From Sphingobacteriales bacterium (lineage in GTDB: Bacteria > Bacteroidota > Bacteroidia > Chitinophagales > Chitinophagaceae), in assembly GCA_016185185.1 (NCBI GenBank), contig JACPOD010000042.1, forward strand, positions 1 to 35,325: DNA of 35,325 nucleotides, written 5' to 3'. The translations under genes were made by a program, and so were the position numbers. The notes under the pieces are model-generated. The model did not search any database, was not told the origin of the DNA, and worked only from the letters and a program-made list of their open reading frames with translations. Positions 17,173-26,933 of the stretch are shown one piece after another (the first letter of the stretch is position 1; each line of letters opens with the position of its first letter).

Positions 17173-18438
17173 TTATTTGAGCCTTTCCAGAGCTGCATCA
17201 TAAAATTTAACCTTATCAAGTTTATTAATAAAATTGTAAGAATCTCTTAATAACATAGCTATGGAACGGGCTTTTGCTTTTTGTCCCATTTTTTTATCAG
17301 CTATAGCATCCATAATATTAAATGCTTTTTCAAGATATGGAATTGCATCGTTTAACTTCTTTTCAGCTTTTGCCTGCAGATCTTTCTTTTTTGCCTGGTC
17401 ATCCGGTGTAAGCGCTTTACCAGGATTGGGTTTTATAGCGTCTGCTTTTTCTTTAAATTCAACAGCAAGATTATAATGCGATTTTCCTAATTCAAGGTAA
17501 GCATCCATTTCCTCCGGTTTTAATTCAATACACTTTGCAAAAGCCTTTTCCATCTTACCGATAAGTTCCTCTTTATTAGCAATTTTAGCGTCATCCTTAT
17601 AAACCATATTAAAAAGGGTGGCTCCGTAGTAAAAAGTATTTTCATAATCTGAAGGATCTTTTGCAAGGATATCTTCATACTTTTTTAATACGGCGTCTTT
17701 ATCCCCTTTTTTATCCAGGTACTCTATTTCTACTTCATCAAAATATTTTTCTTTAGGATAAATTTGTTTTCCGAGGTCGAGGTATTTATGAAAGTTAGCA
17801 TCATCTTTTTTCTCGTTATAATAATAGATGATAAACTTATAAGCAGCTAAATAATCCGGTGCTGAAACTTTTGCATCAGCCAGTTTGCTGTAATAGAATA
17901 ATGCATCCTCCATTTTTTTTGCATTGTTGGCGGAGGCGCCGGCCATAAATACGAGTGAAGTATCCAGTGCTGATAATGCCCATCCGTTTTTATTGATGTA
18001 CTCACCAATAGTATTGGCATTTTTATAGCTGTTGAAAGCATCTTCATACTTTTCAGCATTAAAAAAACCGGAACCTTCAGTATAATAACCTTCATACAGA
18101 CCAAAAACTGGTTTAAATCCTTCCTGCGACAGCATTAATGTGGCCATAGGATTATTCATTTCAAACGCTTTTTTAATGGCATCAAAGGCTACCATCCTTC
18201 CGTCTGGTACCAACGATTTTGTTGCTTCATTTGCTGCTAAACTGCCATATATTTTTCCTTTTAAAAACCAGGCTTCCCAATCCTTGGCTCCTTTATCAGT
18301 TGCTAATACCTGGTCTATTGCATCTTTAGCTTTTGCATAATCTTTTGCTTCCAGTAATTTTTTTACAGCTTTTGTATCCTGTGCATGTATTGCAAAAGAA
18401 CTTATAGCAAGCAATGCTAAGAGAAATAATCTTTTCAT
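17173..18438 (-). CDS. Exported tetratricopeptide-repeat protein
   Basis: The signal peptide (MKRLFLLALLAISSFAIHAQ) is followed by helical TPR-like repeats across the 421 residues: AKKLLEAKDYAKAKDAIDQV, then WFLKGKIYGSLA, GSGFFNAEKYEDAFNSYKNA, LFYYSKLADAKVSA, KKYEDILAKDPSDYENTFYYG and AYLELGKSHYNLAVEFKEKA. It is probably periplasmic and a scaffold for protein interactions; no enzymatic motif is visible. It starts 22 bp after the gyrA stop on the same strand, so it is probably read through from gyrA, and ends in a strong terminator. This pairing with gyrA may help transcription rather than mark a shared function. Confidence 0.85.
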   Translation of the reverse strand: MKRLFLLALLAISSFAIHAQDTKAVKKLLEAKDYAKAKDAIDQVLATDKGAKDWEAWFLKGKIYGSLAANEATKSLVPDGRMVAFDAIKKAFEMNNPMATLMLSQEGFKPVFGLYEGYYTEGSGFFNAEKYEDAFNSYKNANTIGEYINKNGWALSALDTSLVFMAGASANNAKKMEDALFYYSKLADAKVSAPDYLAAYKFIIYYYNEKKDDANFHKYLDLGKQIYPKEKYFDEVEIEYLDKKGDKDAVLKKYEDILAKDPSDYENTFYYGATLFNMVYKDDAKIANKEELIGKMEKAFAKCIELKPEEMDAYLELGKSHYNLAVEFKEKADAIKPNPGKALTPDDQAKKKDLQAKAEKKLNDAIPYLEKAFNIMDAIADKKMGQKAKARSIAMLLRDSYNFINKLDKVKFYDAALERLK

Positions 18439-18460
18439 TTTAATTTTAGTTTATTAGAGA

Positions 18461-21079
18461 TTATTGTTGATTTTCAGAATTTAATTCATTTGATCCTGTT
18501 TCATTATTTGGTACGTCCGGAATAGTATTTCCAGTTTCCGGTTGACCCGCTTCTGAAATTTCTGCTCCATTTTCACCATTCGTTTCTTCAATTTTTGTTA
18601 TCGCAGCAATTTCATCTCCATCATCCAGGCGAATCAATTTTACCCCCTGCGTAGCTCTTCCCTGTTCACTAATATCTGCCACTTTCATCCGAATGATCAC
18701 ACCTGACTTACAGGTTATCATAAGATCTTCCTTTTCTGTTACATCCAGCATTCCAACCAGGGCACCTGTTTTCTCCGTAACATTTATAGTTTTTACACCC
18801 TTACCGCCACGGTTGGTTATCCGGTAATTCTCTTCGCCACCATCGCCTGATAAAGCAGTCCGTTTTCCAAAACCTTTTTCACTTACCACTAACACTGTTC
18901 TTGATTTATCATCCCTGTTAACACAAATCATACCAACCACTTCATCATTTTCATCGTCCACTTCAATACCGGCCACACCAATAGCTCCACGACCGGTAGG
19001 TCTTACTTTTTCTTCCGGAAAACGAATAGCCCTGCCTGACTTAACGGCCATCATAATTTCAGAATTACCATCCGTAAGTTTGGCTTCCAGCAATTCATCG
19101 CCCTCTATGATGTTAATAGCATTCACCCCGGTTGCACGACGTCTGCTAAAATCTTCTAAAAGTGTTTTTTTAATGATACCCTTTTTGGTACAAAGAACTA
19201 TGTGGTGACTGTTGACAAAAGCTTCATCTTCCAGGTTCTTAACATCAATAATAGCTCTTACTTTATCGCCGGGTATTAGCTGAACAAGATTTTGTATGGC
19301 CCTGCCCCTGCTTTGTTTATCTCCTTCAGGAATTTCATAAACCTTCAACCAGTAGCACCTTCCTTTTTCGGTGAAGAATAATAAGGTATGATGGGTTGAA
19401 GCTACAAATAAATGTTCAATCCAGTCTTCCTCCCTTGTTCGGCTACCGATGGCACCCCTGCCACCTCTTTTTTGCTGACGGTATTCTGTTGCGGAAGTTC
19501 TTTTGATATATCCAAGATGAGAAATGGTTACCACCACATTTTCTTCTTCAATTAAATCCTCAATTCTTATTTCATCTTCCAGGAAAGTGATCTCTGATTT
19601 TCTGGCATCACCAAATTTATCTTTTACTTCGGTCAGTTCTTTTTTAATGATATCATACCGCATTACTTCATTACCTAAAATATCCTGCAAATGAGCAATG
19701 AGTTTCATTAATTCGGCATGCTCGTCACGGATTTTATCTCTTTCCATCCCCGTTAATCGCTGCAGACGTAATTCCAAAACTGCTTTAGCCTGAATTTCAG
19801 ACATACCAAACTGCGTTATTAAACCATCTTTCGCAATATCAGGAGTAGCAGAACTGCGGATCAGTGCAATTACTTCATCTAAATGGTCCAATGCGATTAA
19901 ATACCCTTCTAATATATGAGCTCTCTTTTGTGCTTCTCTTAATTCGTACTGTGTTCTGCGAACTACAACTTCATGCCGGAATTCCACAAACTCGCTGATC
20001 ATATCTTTAATGTTCAGTGTTCTTGGTCTTCCTTTAACCAATGCCACGTTATTGATACCATATGAAGTTTGCAGTTCGGTATATTTGTATAGTTGATTAA
20101 TAATAACGTTTGCTACTGCATCCCTTTTGAGATCAACTACAATACGGGTTCCTTCTTTATTGTTGGATTCATTGTTTACATGGGCAATACCCTCCACAAT
20201 TTTATCGTTGACTAACTGTCCTATGCGATCGCATAAATTGTCACGGTTTACCTGGTAAGGAACTTCAGTAATGATTATTTGTTCCCGTCCGCTCGATTTT
20301 GTATCTACATGTAATTTTCCCCGCAGTACTACCCTGCCCCGTCCAAAATGCATTGCTGCTCTTATACCCTCATATCCATAGATGATACCACCAGTTGGAA
20401 AATCAGGTGCTTTAACATGTTTTATTAATTCTTCAATAGAAATTTCCCTGTTATCGATATAAGCAATACAGCCATCAATTACCTCCGACAGGTTGTGAGG
20501 CATTATGTTGGTGGCCATTCCCACGGCAATGCCGGAAGATCCATTTACCAGTAATTGGGGGATTCTTGTAGGTAAAACAGACGGTTCCTTTAAGGAGTCA
20601 TCAAAATTGAGTTGAAAGTCCACCGTTTCTTTATCCAGGTCTTCCAGCATGCTTTCAGAAAAACGCTGTAAACGGGCTTCTGTATAACGCATAGCAGCCG
20701 GCCCATCGCCATCCTGTGAACCAAAGTTACCCTGGCCATCAATCATAGTATAACGCATACTCCATTCCTGTGCCATCCGCACCATCGAATCATAAACTGC
20801 TGTATCGCCATGCGGGTGGTATTTACCTAATACTTCACCTACGATACGGGCAGATTTTTTGTGAGGTTTATTATGCGTAATACTCAGTTCATTCATCGCA
20901 AATAAAATGCGGCGATGAACAGGTTTTAAACCGTCTCTTACATCCGGCAAAGCACGACCAACTATTACCGACATAGAATAGTCGATATAAGCCGTTTTCA
21001 TTTGTTCTTCTATGTTTACCTGGATGATTTTTTCTCCGTACTTGTTACCGTCTTCTGGCAGATTTTCGTGTTGATCCAT
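18461..21079 (-). CDS. gyrA: DNA gyrase subunit A
   Basis: This is the breakage-reunion subunit of gyrase, a type II topoisomerase that introduces negative supercoils. The N-terminus carries [26 protein letters not shown]. The catalytic tyrosine is Tyr132 ([10 protein letters not shown]). The quinolone-resistance region reads [13 protein letters not shown], with Thr93 at the position of E. coli Ser83 and Asp97 at that of Asp87. The C-terminal beta-pinwheel has a GyrA-box variant ([11 protein letters not shown] for QRRGGKG) and repeated blades ([21 protein letters not shown]). An Asn/Glu/Gly-rich acidic tail ends the 872 residues. A good -7 promoter box lies just upstream. It is divergent in layout from nothing; the DUF6089 gene lies upstream on the same strand, 128 bp away. 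Confidence 0.97.
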   Translation of the reverse strand: MDQHENLPEDGNKYGEKIIQVNIEEQMKTAYIDYSMSVIVGRALPDVRDGLKPVHRRILFAMNELSITHNKPHKKSARIVGEVLGKYHPHGDTAVYDSMVRMAQEWSMRYTMIDGQGNFGSQDGDGPAAMRYTEARLQRFSESMLEDLDKETVDFQLNFDDSLKEPSVLPTRIPQLLVNGSSGIAVGMATNIMPHNLSEVIDGCIAYIDNREISIEELIKHVKAPDFPTGGIIYGYEGIRAAMHFGRGRVVLRGKLHVDTKSSGREQIIITEVPYQVNRDNLCDRIGQLVNDKIVEGIAHVNNESNNKEGTRIVVDLKRDAVANVIINQLYKYTELQTSYGINNVALVKGRPRTLNIKDMISEFVEFRHEVVVRRTQYELREAQKRAHILEGYLIALDHLDEVIALIRSSATPDIAKDGLITQFGMSEIQAKAVLELRLQRLTGMERDKIRDEHAELMKLIAHLQDILGNEVMRYDIIKKELTEVKDKFGDARKSEITFLEDEIRIEDLIEEENVVVTISHLGYIKRTSATEYRQQKRGGRGAIGSRTREEDWIEHLFVASTHHTLLFFTEKGRCYWLKVYEIPEGDKQSRGRAIQNLVQLIPGDKVRAIIDVKNLEDEAFVNSHHIVLCTKKGIIKKTLLEDFSRRRATGVNAINIIEGDELLEAKLTDGNSEIMMAVKSGRAIRFPEEKVRPTGRGAIGVAGIEVDDENDEVVGMICVNRDDKSRTVLVVSEKGFGKRTALSGDGGEENYRITNRGGKGVKTINVTEKTGALVGMLDVTEKEDLMITCKSGVIIRMKVADISEQGRATQGVKLIRLDDGDEIAAITKIEETNGENGAEISEAGQPETGNTIPDVPNNETGSNELNSENQQ

Positions 21080-21098
21080 ATGTATTTTTGAAAGCCGT

Positions 21099-21106
21099 CA
21101 AAGTTA
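21099..21106 (-). promoter_or_regulatory. -7 box of the gyrA promoter
   Basis: On the minus strand the sequence is TAACTTTG, a perfect match to TAnnTTTG, ending 19 nt before the gyrA ATG. The -33 position has only a weak match (CGTG). Confidence 0.5.
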
Positions 21107-21207
21107 CCGATTTTGAGGCTTATAACACGAAATAAAATGGAGATAAAAGAGCATTATTTTTTACACAAATACAATGGTTTTGTGGATAAGAAAAAGGGTA
21201 AAATAGA

Positions 21208-22074
21208 TTAAAATTTCATGCGTGGACAACCAGCACCTTTACGGTATTTTTTACCAACACTTCCATTACCTGAACCTGCCGTGAGTGGTTCCCCTCCAAA
21301 TTTATAACTTACTGTAATCGTAGTTAGATAATACCAGTCTTTATACCTAGGGCTGCCTCTTTTTGTACCACCTGCCGGGTAAGGTAGCGGTTGCACTTCA
21401 TCTGCCCGGAAGGCATAATCTGTAGCCATTTGACCCCTTGCAAATTTTAGGGTAAAATAATCGGAATAAGACGTACTTACATCATCCAGGTAATCTGTAA
21501 ATAATTTCCGGGCACCTAATTCAATGCCCATATCAAAATTTTCATTTACAGAATATTTGAAACCTGCTCCAAATGGAATATTCAGTTGAGTGGTTTTGTA
21601 GATTTTTTTATTTGGGTATAACCCTTGTCCTTCTGTTGTAAGTGGTCTGAGGTAAATTTTATTATCATTCTTATCATAAATGTAAGGATCGAATTTAAAA
21701 ACACCCATACCAGCAAAAATATAGGGGCTGTATTTTTTTGCATAAATATCCATCAACATGTATTGTAGTCCAACATGAAATTCAGTAATGTTAGAATAAA
21801 AGCGAAGGTTTCTCAGCTTTAAATCAGCATTCTTTTGAAATTTATCATCTCCTTCAACCTGTGCAAATAATAAAGCTGCACGAACCGATAGTTGTGCACC
21901 TATTTGATGACTTGCCCCTAAGCCAAAGGCTGGTTTTGCTAATTTAAACGTGTAACGTTTTGCCTGTAAATCGCCCTGGTAATTTGCAAGACCTCCATAA
22001 AAATCAAGTGTAGATTGCTGAGCAGCACATAGGCAGGATACGGACAGGAATAGGATCAAAAGTCTATTTTTCAC
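21208..22074 (-). CDS. DUF6089 family outer-membrane beta-barrel (PorG-like)
   Basis: The 288-residue protein has a signal peptide (MKNRLLILFLSVSCLCAAQ) followed by the DUF6089 pattern: DFYGGLANYQGDLQ, then FGLGASHQIGAQLSVRAALLF, EFHVGLQYMLMDIYAK, SPYIFAGMGVFKFDP, LNIPFGAGFKYSVNENFDMGIELG and WYYLTTITVSYKFGG, and a final CPRMKF. The family includes PorG, an outer-membrane component of the type IX secretion system in Porphyromonas, but other DUF6089 members have no known role. Here it is not next to uppS/bamA, where the PorG-type copy often sits, so it may be a paralogue. It is divergent from dnaG, with 113 bp between the likely starts. Confidence 0.75.
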   Translation of the reverse strand: MKNRLLILFLSVSCLCAAQQSTLDFYGGLANYQGDLQAKRYTFKLAKPAFGLGASHQIGAQLSVRAALLFAQVEGDDKFQKNADLKLRNLRFYSNITEFHVGLQYMLMDIYAKKYSPYIFAGMGVFKFDPYIYDKNDNKIYLRPLTTEGQGLYPNKKIYKTTQLNIPFGAGFKYSVNENFDMGIELGARKLFTDYLDDVSTSYSDYFTLKFARGQMATDYAFRADEVQPLPYPAGGTKRGSPRYKDWYYLTTITVSYKFGGEPLTAGSGNGSVGKKYRKGAGCPRMKF

Positions 22075-22187
22075 AGTGGGTTATGGTTTTTCTTCTCAAA
22101 TGGTTAGTTCTCACACCTGTAAACGTAAGGTTATGCATTTTATTTTACGTCAAAGAACCTAATTTGTGTATTTTCGATGCCCCAAAA

Positions 22188-24125
22188 ATGATTTCTCAAA
22201 ATACCATACAACAGATTCTTAGCCGCATTGATATTGTGGAGATAGTGGGTGAGTTTATCAAATTAAAAAAAAGAGGGGCAAATTATCTCGGCCTCTGCCC
22301 TTTTCATGGTGAAAAAACACCATCGTTTACTGTATCTCCCACCAAAGAAATATATAAATGTTTTGGTTGCGGTCGTAGCGGTAATACCATTAGCTTTTTA
22401 ATGGAGCATGAGAAGTATTCGTACACAGAAGCTTTAAGATGGCTTGCCAATAAATACAATGTAGAGATCGAAGAAACCGAAACTTCACCAGAATATAAGC
22501 AACAACAACAGTTAGCAGACAGCTTATATGTAATCAACAGCTTTGCTCAAAAGTATTTTAGTGAAAACCTTTTTAATAATGAAGAAGGACAAGCAGTGGG
22601 CCTGGGTTATTTGAAAGAACGTGGTTTTCGGGAAGAGACTATTAAAAAATTTCAATTGGGTTATTGTCTGGACGAAAGGGAAGCATTTGCCAAGCAGGCA
22701 ATTAAAACCCAATTTAATACTGAATTATTGGTTAAAAGTGGTTTGGTAACAATACGTGACGAACGGGTTGTAGATAATTACCGGGGTCGTATTATTTTCC
22801 CCATACAAAATACAACAGGTAAAATAATTGGTTTTGGGGCCAGGATCATTAAAAGCAACGACAGGGCCCCCAAATATATTAACACACCTGAGAATGAAAT
22901 ATACATAAAGAGTAAAATCTTGTATGGATCATACCTTGCAAGACAAGCCATTGATAAAAATGACGAGTGTTTACTGGTAGAAGGTTATACAGATGTAATT
23001 TCTCTGCACCAGGCAGGTATTGAAAATGTAGTAGCAAGTGGTGGTACTTCCTTAACGCCTGATCAGCTTCGGTTAATTAAAAAATATACTAATAATCTAA
23101 CCATTATTTATGATGGTGATTCAGCAGGCATAAAAGCTGCGATGCGTGGATTAGATTTAGCATTAGAAGAAGGACTTAATGTTAAACTTGTATTGATACC
23201 GGATAAAGAAGATCCTGATAGTTATGTAAATAAAGTTGGTGCTGGCGTTTTCGCAGATTTTATAAAAAATAATAAAAAAGATGTTGTCATCTTTCAATTA
23301 GAAGTTGCCTTAAAAGATGCAGGAAACGATAGTGTAAAAAAATCGACTGTTGTAAACCAGGTGGCGGAAACTATTTCAAAAATCAATAAGGCGGAAGATT
23401 TTACCAAACAGCAGGATTATATAAAACAATGTGCGGAATTATTAAAAATTGAAGAATCCGGATTAAATGCTCTTGTAAATAAATTCATTCGTGAACGGGT
23501 AAGCAAGCAAGAAGCAAAATTACCCATCAATGAAGCAATTTATCATGACGATAGATCGAAGAAAGGGGCTAGTTCTATAGAAGATGATACATTGTCACTC
23601 CTTCAAAAAGATGAGTTGCATGAACGTTCAATGATACGATCATTACTGGAATTTGGGTTAAGAGAATGGGATGAAAACAAGAAAGTGGCCGATTATATTT
23701 TTGAGGAGGCGGTGGACCAGGAGATGATAGATAATAAATTACTTGTTCGAATAATGCAATTGTACAAAGAAATGTATGAGGCAAATTTAGAACCGGCAAA
23801 TAAGTTTTTTTTGCATCACGAAGATGAAGAAATAAGAAATCTGGTAACGAGAATAATGGACATTTCAGATGATTTAAGCCCTAACTGGAAAGACCATTAT
23901 GATGGAAAAATATTTACCAGGGATGAATTGTATAAAGAAGAAGTTTTTTCCTCTCTCAATTATTTAAAACTCAGGAAAATAAAACGACTGATTGATACGA
24001 ATCAAAAAGATATGGAAAAACCCCATAGTAGTGAAGAACAATTGATGATGCTTCAAACACATAAAGCTTTAAAGGATATGGAAATGGAATTGACGAGGCA
24101 ATTGGGAACAGTGATATTTCGGTAA
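22188..24125 (+). CDS. dnaG: DNA primase
   Basis: DnaG makes the RNA primers for replication. I chose the ATG at 22188: the protein then begins MISQNTIQQILSRIDIVEIVG, as in other DnaG. The frame is open back to an ATG at 22083, but those 35 residues (MVFLLKWLVL...) look like untranslated leader. The CHC2-type zinc finger is CPFHGEKTPSF ... YKCFGCGRSGN. The catalytic TOPRIM domain has LVEGYTDVISLHQAG and, later, IIYDGDSAGIKAA. The C-terminal helicase-binding part ends in a helical segment (RKIKRLIDTNQKDMEK). The length of 645 residues is typical. It converges on the CYTH gene with only 3 bp between the stops. Confidence 0.95.
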   Translation: MISQNTIQQILSRIDIVEIVGEFIKLKKRGANYLGLCPFHGEKTPSFTVSPTKEIYKCFGCGRSGNTISFLMEHEKYSYTEALRWLANKYNVEIEETETSPEYKQQQQLADSLYVINSFAQKYFSENLFNNEEGQAVGLGYLKERGFREETIKKFQLGYCLDEREAFAKQAIKTQFNTELLVKSGLVTIRDERVVDNYRGRIIFPIQNTTGKIIGFGARIIKSNDRAPKYINTPENEIYIKSKILYGSYLARQAIDKNDECLLVEGYTDVISLHQAGIENVVASGGTSLTPDQLRLIKKYTNNLTIIYDGDSAGIKAAMRGLDLALEEGLNVKLVLIPDKEDPDSYVNKVGAGVFADFIKNNKKDVVIFQLEVALKDAGNDSVKKSTVVNQVAETISKINKAEDFTKQQDYIKQCAELLKIEESGLNALVNKFIRERVSKQEAKLPINEAIYHDDRSKKGASSIEDDTLSLLQKDELHERSMIRSLLEFGLREWDENKKVADYIFEEAVDQEMIDNKLLVRIMQLYKEMYEANLEPANKFFLHHEDEEIRNLVTRIMDISDDLSPNWKDHYDGKIFTRDELYKEEVFSSLNYLKLRKIKRLIDTNQKDMEKPHSSEEQLMMLQTHKALKDMEMELTRQLGTVIFR

Positions 24126-24128
24126 TAA

Positions 24129-24638
24129 TTACTTCATCAGCATATCACTGTAAGAATCAGTAAGTAAATCATCTTCTTTTATTTCAAAAGCGTTTAAATA
24201 AAACTCACATTGTTCCTGTAATTTCTCCTTCCCTATCGTTCCATCTGAATCTATAGCTTCAATTTCAGCAAAACTACCCAGTCCCGGAACTTCGTCTAAA
24301 TGAAATTTTACGTTATCAATAAAATAAATTTCTCGTTTTTTTTCGACAGTTACTTTTTCTCCCAGCGCATTTAATAAAACAGTTCGCAGGGTATTTCCAT
24401 TCTCAACTTTATATAAATTTACTAATGATGATTTGGGTCCACTCTGATTTTCTCTTTGATAATAAATCAATGAATTTTCAATATTCCCCAGTCTTAATTT
24501 TAATCTTCCGGAAGGTACATTAAAGTAAGTGTCCTGCTGGTGATCTGTCCCCCTGCAATCGGCATTATGTTCTACTAAATAATTCCTGATAAAATCCGGG
24601 TTACTGCAACGGGCTTTTATTTCAATATTTAAATGCAT
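24129..24638 (-). CDS. CYTH-domain protein (class IV adenylate cyclase-like)
   Basis: The 169-residue protein has the CYTH triphosphate-tunnel fold: an N-terminal NIEIKAR (family ExExK, here with Asn for the first Glu), then DTYFNVPSGRLKLRLGN with the basic residues that bind triphosphate, YYQRENQSGPKSS, VTVEKKREIYF, and a final FHLDEVPGLGSFAEIEAI with metal-binding acidic residues. Members include CyaB adenylate cyclases and thiamine-triphosphatase or inorganic triphosphatase enzymes, and sequence alone does not separate these. It is cytosolic. The upstream DUF3052-like gene is separated by a terminator, so it probably has its own promoter. Confidence 0.85.
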   Translation of the reverse strand: MHLNIEIKARCSNPDFIRNYLVEHNADCRGTDHQQDTYFNVPSGRLKLRLGNIENSLIYYQRENQSGPKSSLVNLYKVENGNTLRTVLLNALGEKVTVEKKREIYFIDNVKFHLDEVPGLGSFAEIEAIDSDGTIGKEKLQEQCEFYLNAFEIKEDDLLTDSYSDMLMK

Positions 24639-24664
24639 AAAATTTTTAAAAATGAAAATTAAAA

Positions 24665-24691
24665 CAAAAAGGACTGCATAATGCAGTCCCT
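24665..24691 (-). terminator. Intrinsic terminator after the DUF3052-like gene
   Basis: GGACTGCA (24671-24678) pairs with TGCAGTCC (24682-24689) around a 3-nt loop. Read on the minus strand it is followed by TTTTTGTTTT. Confidence 0.8.
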
Positions 24692-24717
24692 TTATAAAAT
24701 TTTCAGAACGAATTATT

Positions 24718-25161
24718 TCAGGCCGGCTCCAGTTCTTTTGATTTTCTTTTTGCCAAAGAACCGGCTTTTACTTTTGTTGGCTCATTTTTCTGGAAACGCA
24801 AGGCGCTCCAAACATGATCAAGTGCTACCATATGGCATCCCTCGAAACCATTTTGGGTTAACTTGTTCCATGTACAATCCCTGTTAAGGTCGCTTACAAT
24901 TTTAGATGTGGCTTTGGGGTATGCTACCCACAGTTTAGCCTCCTGGTGTAAAGCGGGGAGTACATCAGACAATATACCGTTCAATTGGTTTTGGTTCACC
25001 GCAAAAACAAGTGCAAAATCAATTTTTTTTGTTTTGAGCAAAGGCGTTACGTTTTTAGCGTAGTTTAATTTTACAAACTGTTTTTCGATGGAAGAAGGGA
25101 TTCCCTGGATCAGCAAATTTTTTTCCTCCTTCAACTGAAGTTTTTCAAACATTGTCTCCAT
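24718..25161 (-). CDS. DUF3052-like small protein, function unknown
   Basis: The 147-residue protein has the alternating pattern of DUF3052-like Bacteroidota proteins: MFEKLQLKEEKNLLIQGIP, then KKIDFALVFAVNQNQLNGIL, AKLWVAYPKATSKIVSDLNR and HVWSALRFQKNEP, with a Lys-rich tail. The start could be the second Met (three codons in). There is no signal peptide or membrane segment. It has its own very good promoter (25207-25237) and a terminator after the stop, so it is a single-gene unit. I do not know what it does. Confidence 0.75.
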   Translation of the reverse strand: METMFEKLQLKEEKNLLIQGIPSSIEKQFVKLNYAKNVTPLLKTKKIDFALVFAVNQNQLNGILSDVLPALHQEAKLWVAYPKATSKIVSDLNRDCTWNKLTQNGFEGCHMVALDHVWSALRFQKNEPTKVKAGSLAKRKSKELEPA

Positions 25162-25206
25162 CAGAAATGAAAAATTTGGTTATGGGGTTATGAAAATATG
25201 GGACTG

Positions 25207-25237
25207 CAAAGATAGGGCAAACCTGTATCCAGACAAA
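25207..25237 (-). promoter_or_regulatory. Near-perfect Bacteroidota promoter of the DUF3052-like gene
   Basis: On the minus strand: TTTG (25237-25234), exactly 19 nt, TATCTTTG (25214-25207). This matches TTTG-N19-TAnnTTTG throughout and ends 45 nt before the ATG at 25161. Confidence 0.85.
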
Positions 25238-25239
25238 GA

Positions 25240-25269
25240 TTTGGCCTCTTTTATTTTAAAGAGGCCAAA
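25240..25269 (-). terminator. Intrinsic terminator after the M48 peptidase gene
   Basis: A perfect 12-bp stem pairs TTTGGCCTCTTT (25240-25251) with AAAGAGGCCAAA (25258-25269). It lies between the M48 stop at 25313 and the promoter of the next gene, with the -33 box directly beside it. Confidence 0.8.
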
Positions 25270-25312
25270 TAACAATTTGCCGGAATTAATTAAGAATTAT
25301 TTTACGGTATAC

Positions 25313-26122
25313 TTATTTACCTATTGGCTTATAGTACTTTAATGCTTCAGGCATTAACTCTTGTAAACGCTGAATACGGGTTTCATCTGCAGGGTGTGTA
25401 CTTAAAAATTCAGGTGGTTTTTGACCGCTACCTGCCTGTGCCATTCGTTTCCAAAATGGGATGGCTTCCTGGGGGTTATATCCACTCATGGCTGCGAATA
25501 TTAAACCAAAATGATCGGCTTCCAGCTCTTGTTTTCTGGAGTTGGGTAATAATACACCCACCTGTGACCCTATTCCGTAAGTATTATTAAAGACATTATT
25601 CACTTGAGCATTTCCAGAGGTTAATACGTTCCCGGCAATTCCAACGCCCTGTGCAATTAATGTTTGACTCATTCTTTCATTACCATGCTGTGCTACGGCG
25701 TGTGCAATTTCGTGCCCCATAACTACTGCTAATGCAGCTTCATTTTGTGTTACGGGTAACAGACCAGTGTAAACAACTACTTTTCCACCGGGCATACACC
25801 AGGCGTTTACCTGTTTATCATCTACTAAATTAAATTGCCAGTTATAGCCATTTAAAACATCACCCTTGCCCTGGTCCTTATAATATTTTGTAATAGCAGA
25901 AGCTATTCGGGTACCCACACGTTTTACCATTTCTGCATCTTTACTGGCAGTATTATTAACTACTTTGTTTTGTGAAAGGAAAGTTTGGTATTCCTGTAAA
26001 GCCATTTGTTGTAACTGTCCTTCATTGAGTAAATTAAGTTGTTTACGCCCTGTCACAGCATTTTTTGTACAAGCTGCAATGAATAGTAAAGAAGTGGTCA
26101 AAAAAATAAAGGTCTTCTTCAT
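25313..26122 (-). CDS. M48 family zinc metalloprotease, lipoprotein
   Basis: The 269-residue protein has a lipoprotein signal (MKKTFIFLTTSLLFIAAC, Cys18 acylated, lipobox FIAAC) and the M48 catalytic motif HEIAH at residues 137-141, with a third zinc ligand in the downstream ELEADHFG. The segment KVVVYTGLLPVTQNEAALAVVMG is also typical. This is the soluble, periplasm-facing form related to LoiP/YcaL in E. coli, without HtpX-type membrane segments. It is likely a protease for damaged envelope proteins. The length is usual for the family. A strong terminator closes the gene. Confidence 0.93.
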   Translation of the reverse strand: MKKTFIFLTTSLLFIAACTKNAVTGRKQLNLLNEGQLQQMALQEYQTFLSQNKVVNNTASKDAEMVKRVGTRIASAITKYYKDQGKGDVLNGYNWQFNLVDDKQVNAWCMPGGKVVVYTGLLPVTQNEAALAVVMGHEIAHAVAQHGNERMSQTLIAQGVGIAGNVLTSGNAQVNNVFNNTYGIGSQVGVLLPNSRKQELEADHFGLIFAAMSGYNPQEAIPFWKRMAQAGSGQKPPEFLSTHPADETRIQRLQELMPEALKYYKPIGK

Positions 26123-26213
26123 TTTGTTTTGTTTGAAGTGAATAAATCAAAAGCGATACCAAAATGGTCTTTGAGGAATAAGGTATGTTAAAATTATGAA
26201 AAAGGAACTTTGC

Positions 26214-26867
26214 TTAGTGACGCATCCTCTTCATTCTTCTGCGGTCTCTGTATTTTAGAATTGCAGCTTTACTTTCACTGCCCCGTAACAATCGGCCTAT
26301 ATTTTTTTGGTGTGTAAGAACAACAAGTAATGCCACGGCAATGGAAAAAATTCTGTATAATGGTTCTCTTTCATTAAAGATCACAAGAATTAAAAGCGTA
26401 AAAGCAACACTTGCCAGTATTGAACTAAGTGAAACATAACGGGTGAGATACAATACTGCTAAAAATACAGCAACAGAATATACTGCTACCATTGGTTGTA
26501 TGGCGAGGACCATACCAAATAAAGTAGCGATCCCTTTGCCGCCACGGAATTGAGCAAAAATGGGAAGAATATGACCAACAACTGCGGCCAATCCTAATCC
26601 GATTTGCAGATTTGTTCTGTAAAATTCAGGAGTTGTGTAAGCAGGCAGAAGTACCCAAAGTGATGATGCGATAAAACCTTTAAGCATATCAATAGCCATT
26701 ACTATAGTGCCAAATTTGGAACCAAGCACACGATACGTGTTGGTGGCTCCCATATTTCCACTACCATAATCACGGATGTCAATACCAAAGAATTGCTTAC
26801 TAACAATTAAAGCTGTTGGTACAGAGCCTATCACATAGGCAAGTAATATCAGACCTAATTCGTTCAT
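26214..26867 (-). CDS. plsY: Glycerol-3-phosphate acyltransferase PlsY
   Basis: PlsY is an integral membrane enzyme that transfers the acyl group from acyl-phosphate to glycerol-3-phosphate, the first step of phospholipid synthesis. Visible motifs are LLAYVIGSVPTALIVSK at the N-terminus, DIRDYGSGNMGATNTYRVLG (conserved Ser, Asn and phosphate-binding Gly), and VGHILPIFAQFRGGKGIATLFG (the family GGKG). Hydrophobic helices cover the 217 residues, with a basic C-terminus. A TATATTTG box lies 20 nt upstream of the start. Confidence 0.95.
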   Translation of the reverse strand: MNELGLILLAYVIGSVPTALIVSKQFFGIDIRDYGSGNMGATNTYRVLGSKFGTIVMAIDMLKGFIASSLWVLLPAYTTPEFYRTNLQIGLGLAAVVGHILPIFAQFRGGKGIATLFGMVLAIQPMVAVYSVAVFLAVLYLTRYVSLSSILASVAFTLLILVIFNEREPLYRIFSIAVALLVVLTHQKNIGRLLRGSESKAAILKYRDRRRMKRMRH

Positions 26868-26886
26868 AGCAGGTTAAAGTAGATTG

Positions 26887-26894
26887 CAAATATA
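26887..26894 (-). promoter_or_regulatory. -7 box of the plsY promoter
   Basis: On the minus strand TATATTTG matches TAnnTTTG perfectly and ends 20 nt before the plsY ATG. The -33 region has TTTCC, a partial match. Confidence 0.5.
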
Positions 26895-26933
26895 AGGAAA
26901 ATGATTTTTTACCGGAAATCGTGCTAATTGGTG

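Noticed and set aside
22083..22187. Longer dnaG start at 22083.
   Set aside because: The extra 35 residues look like random leader, and DnaG proteins start as at 22188.
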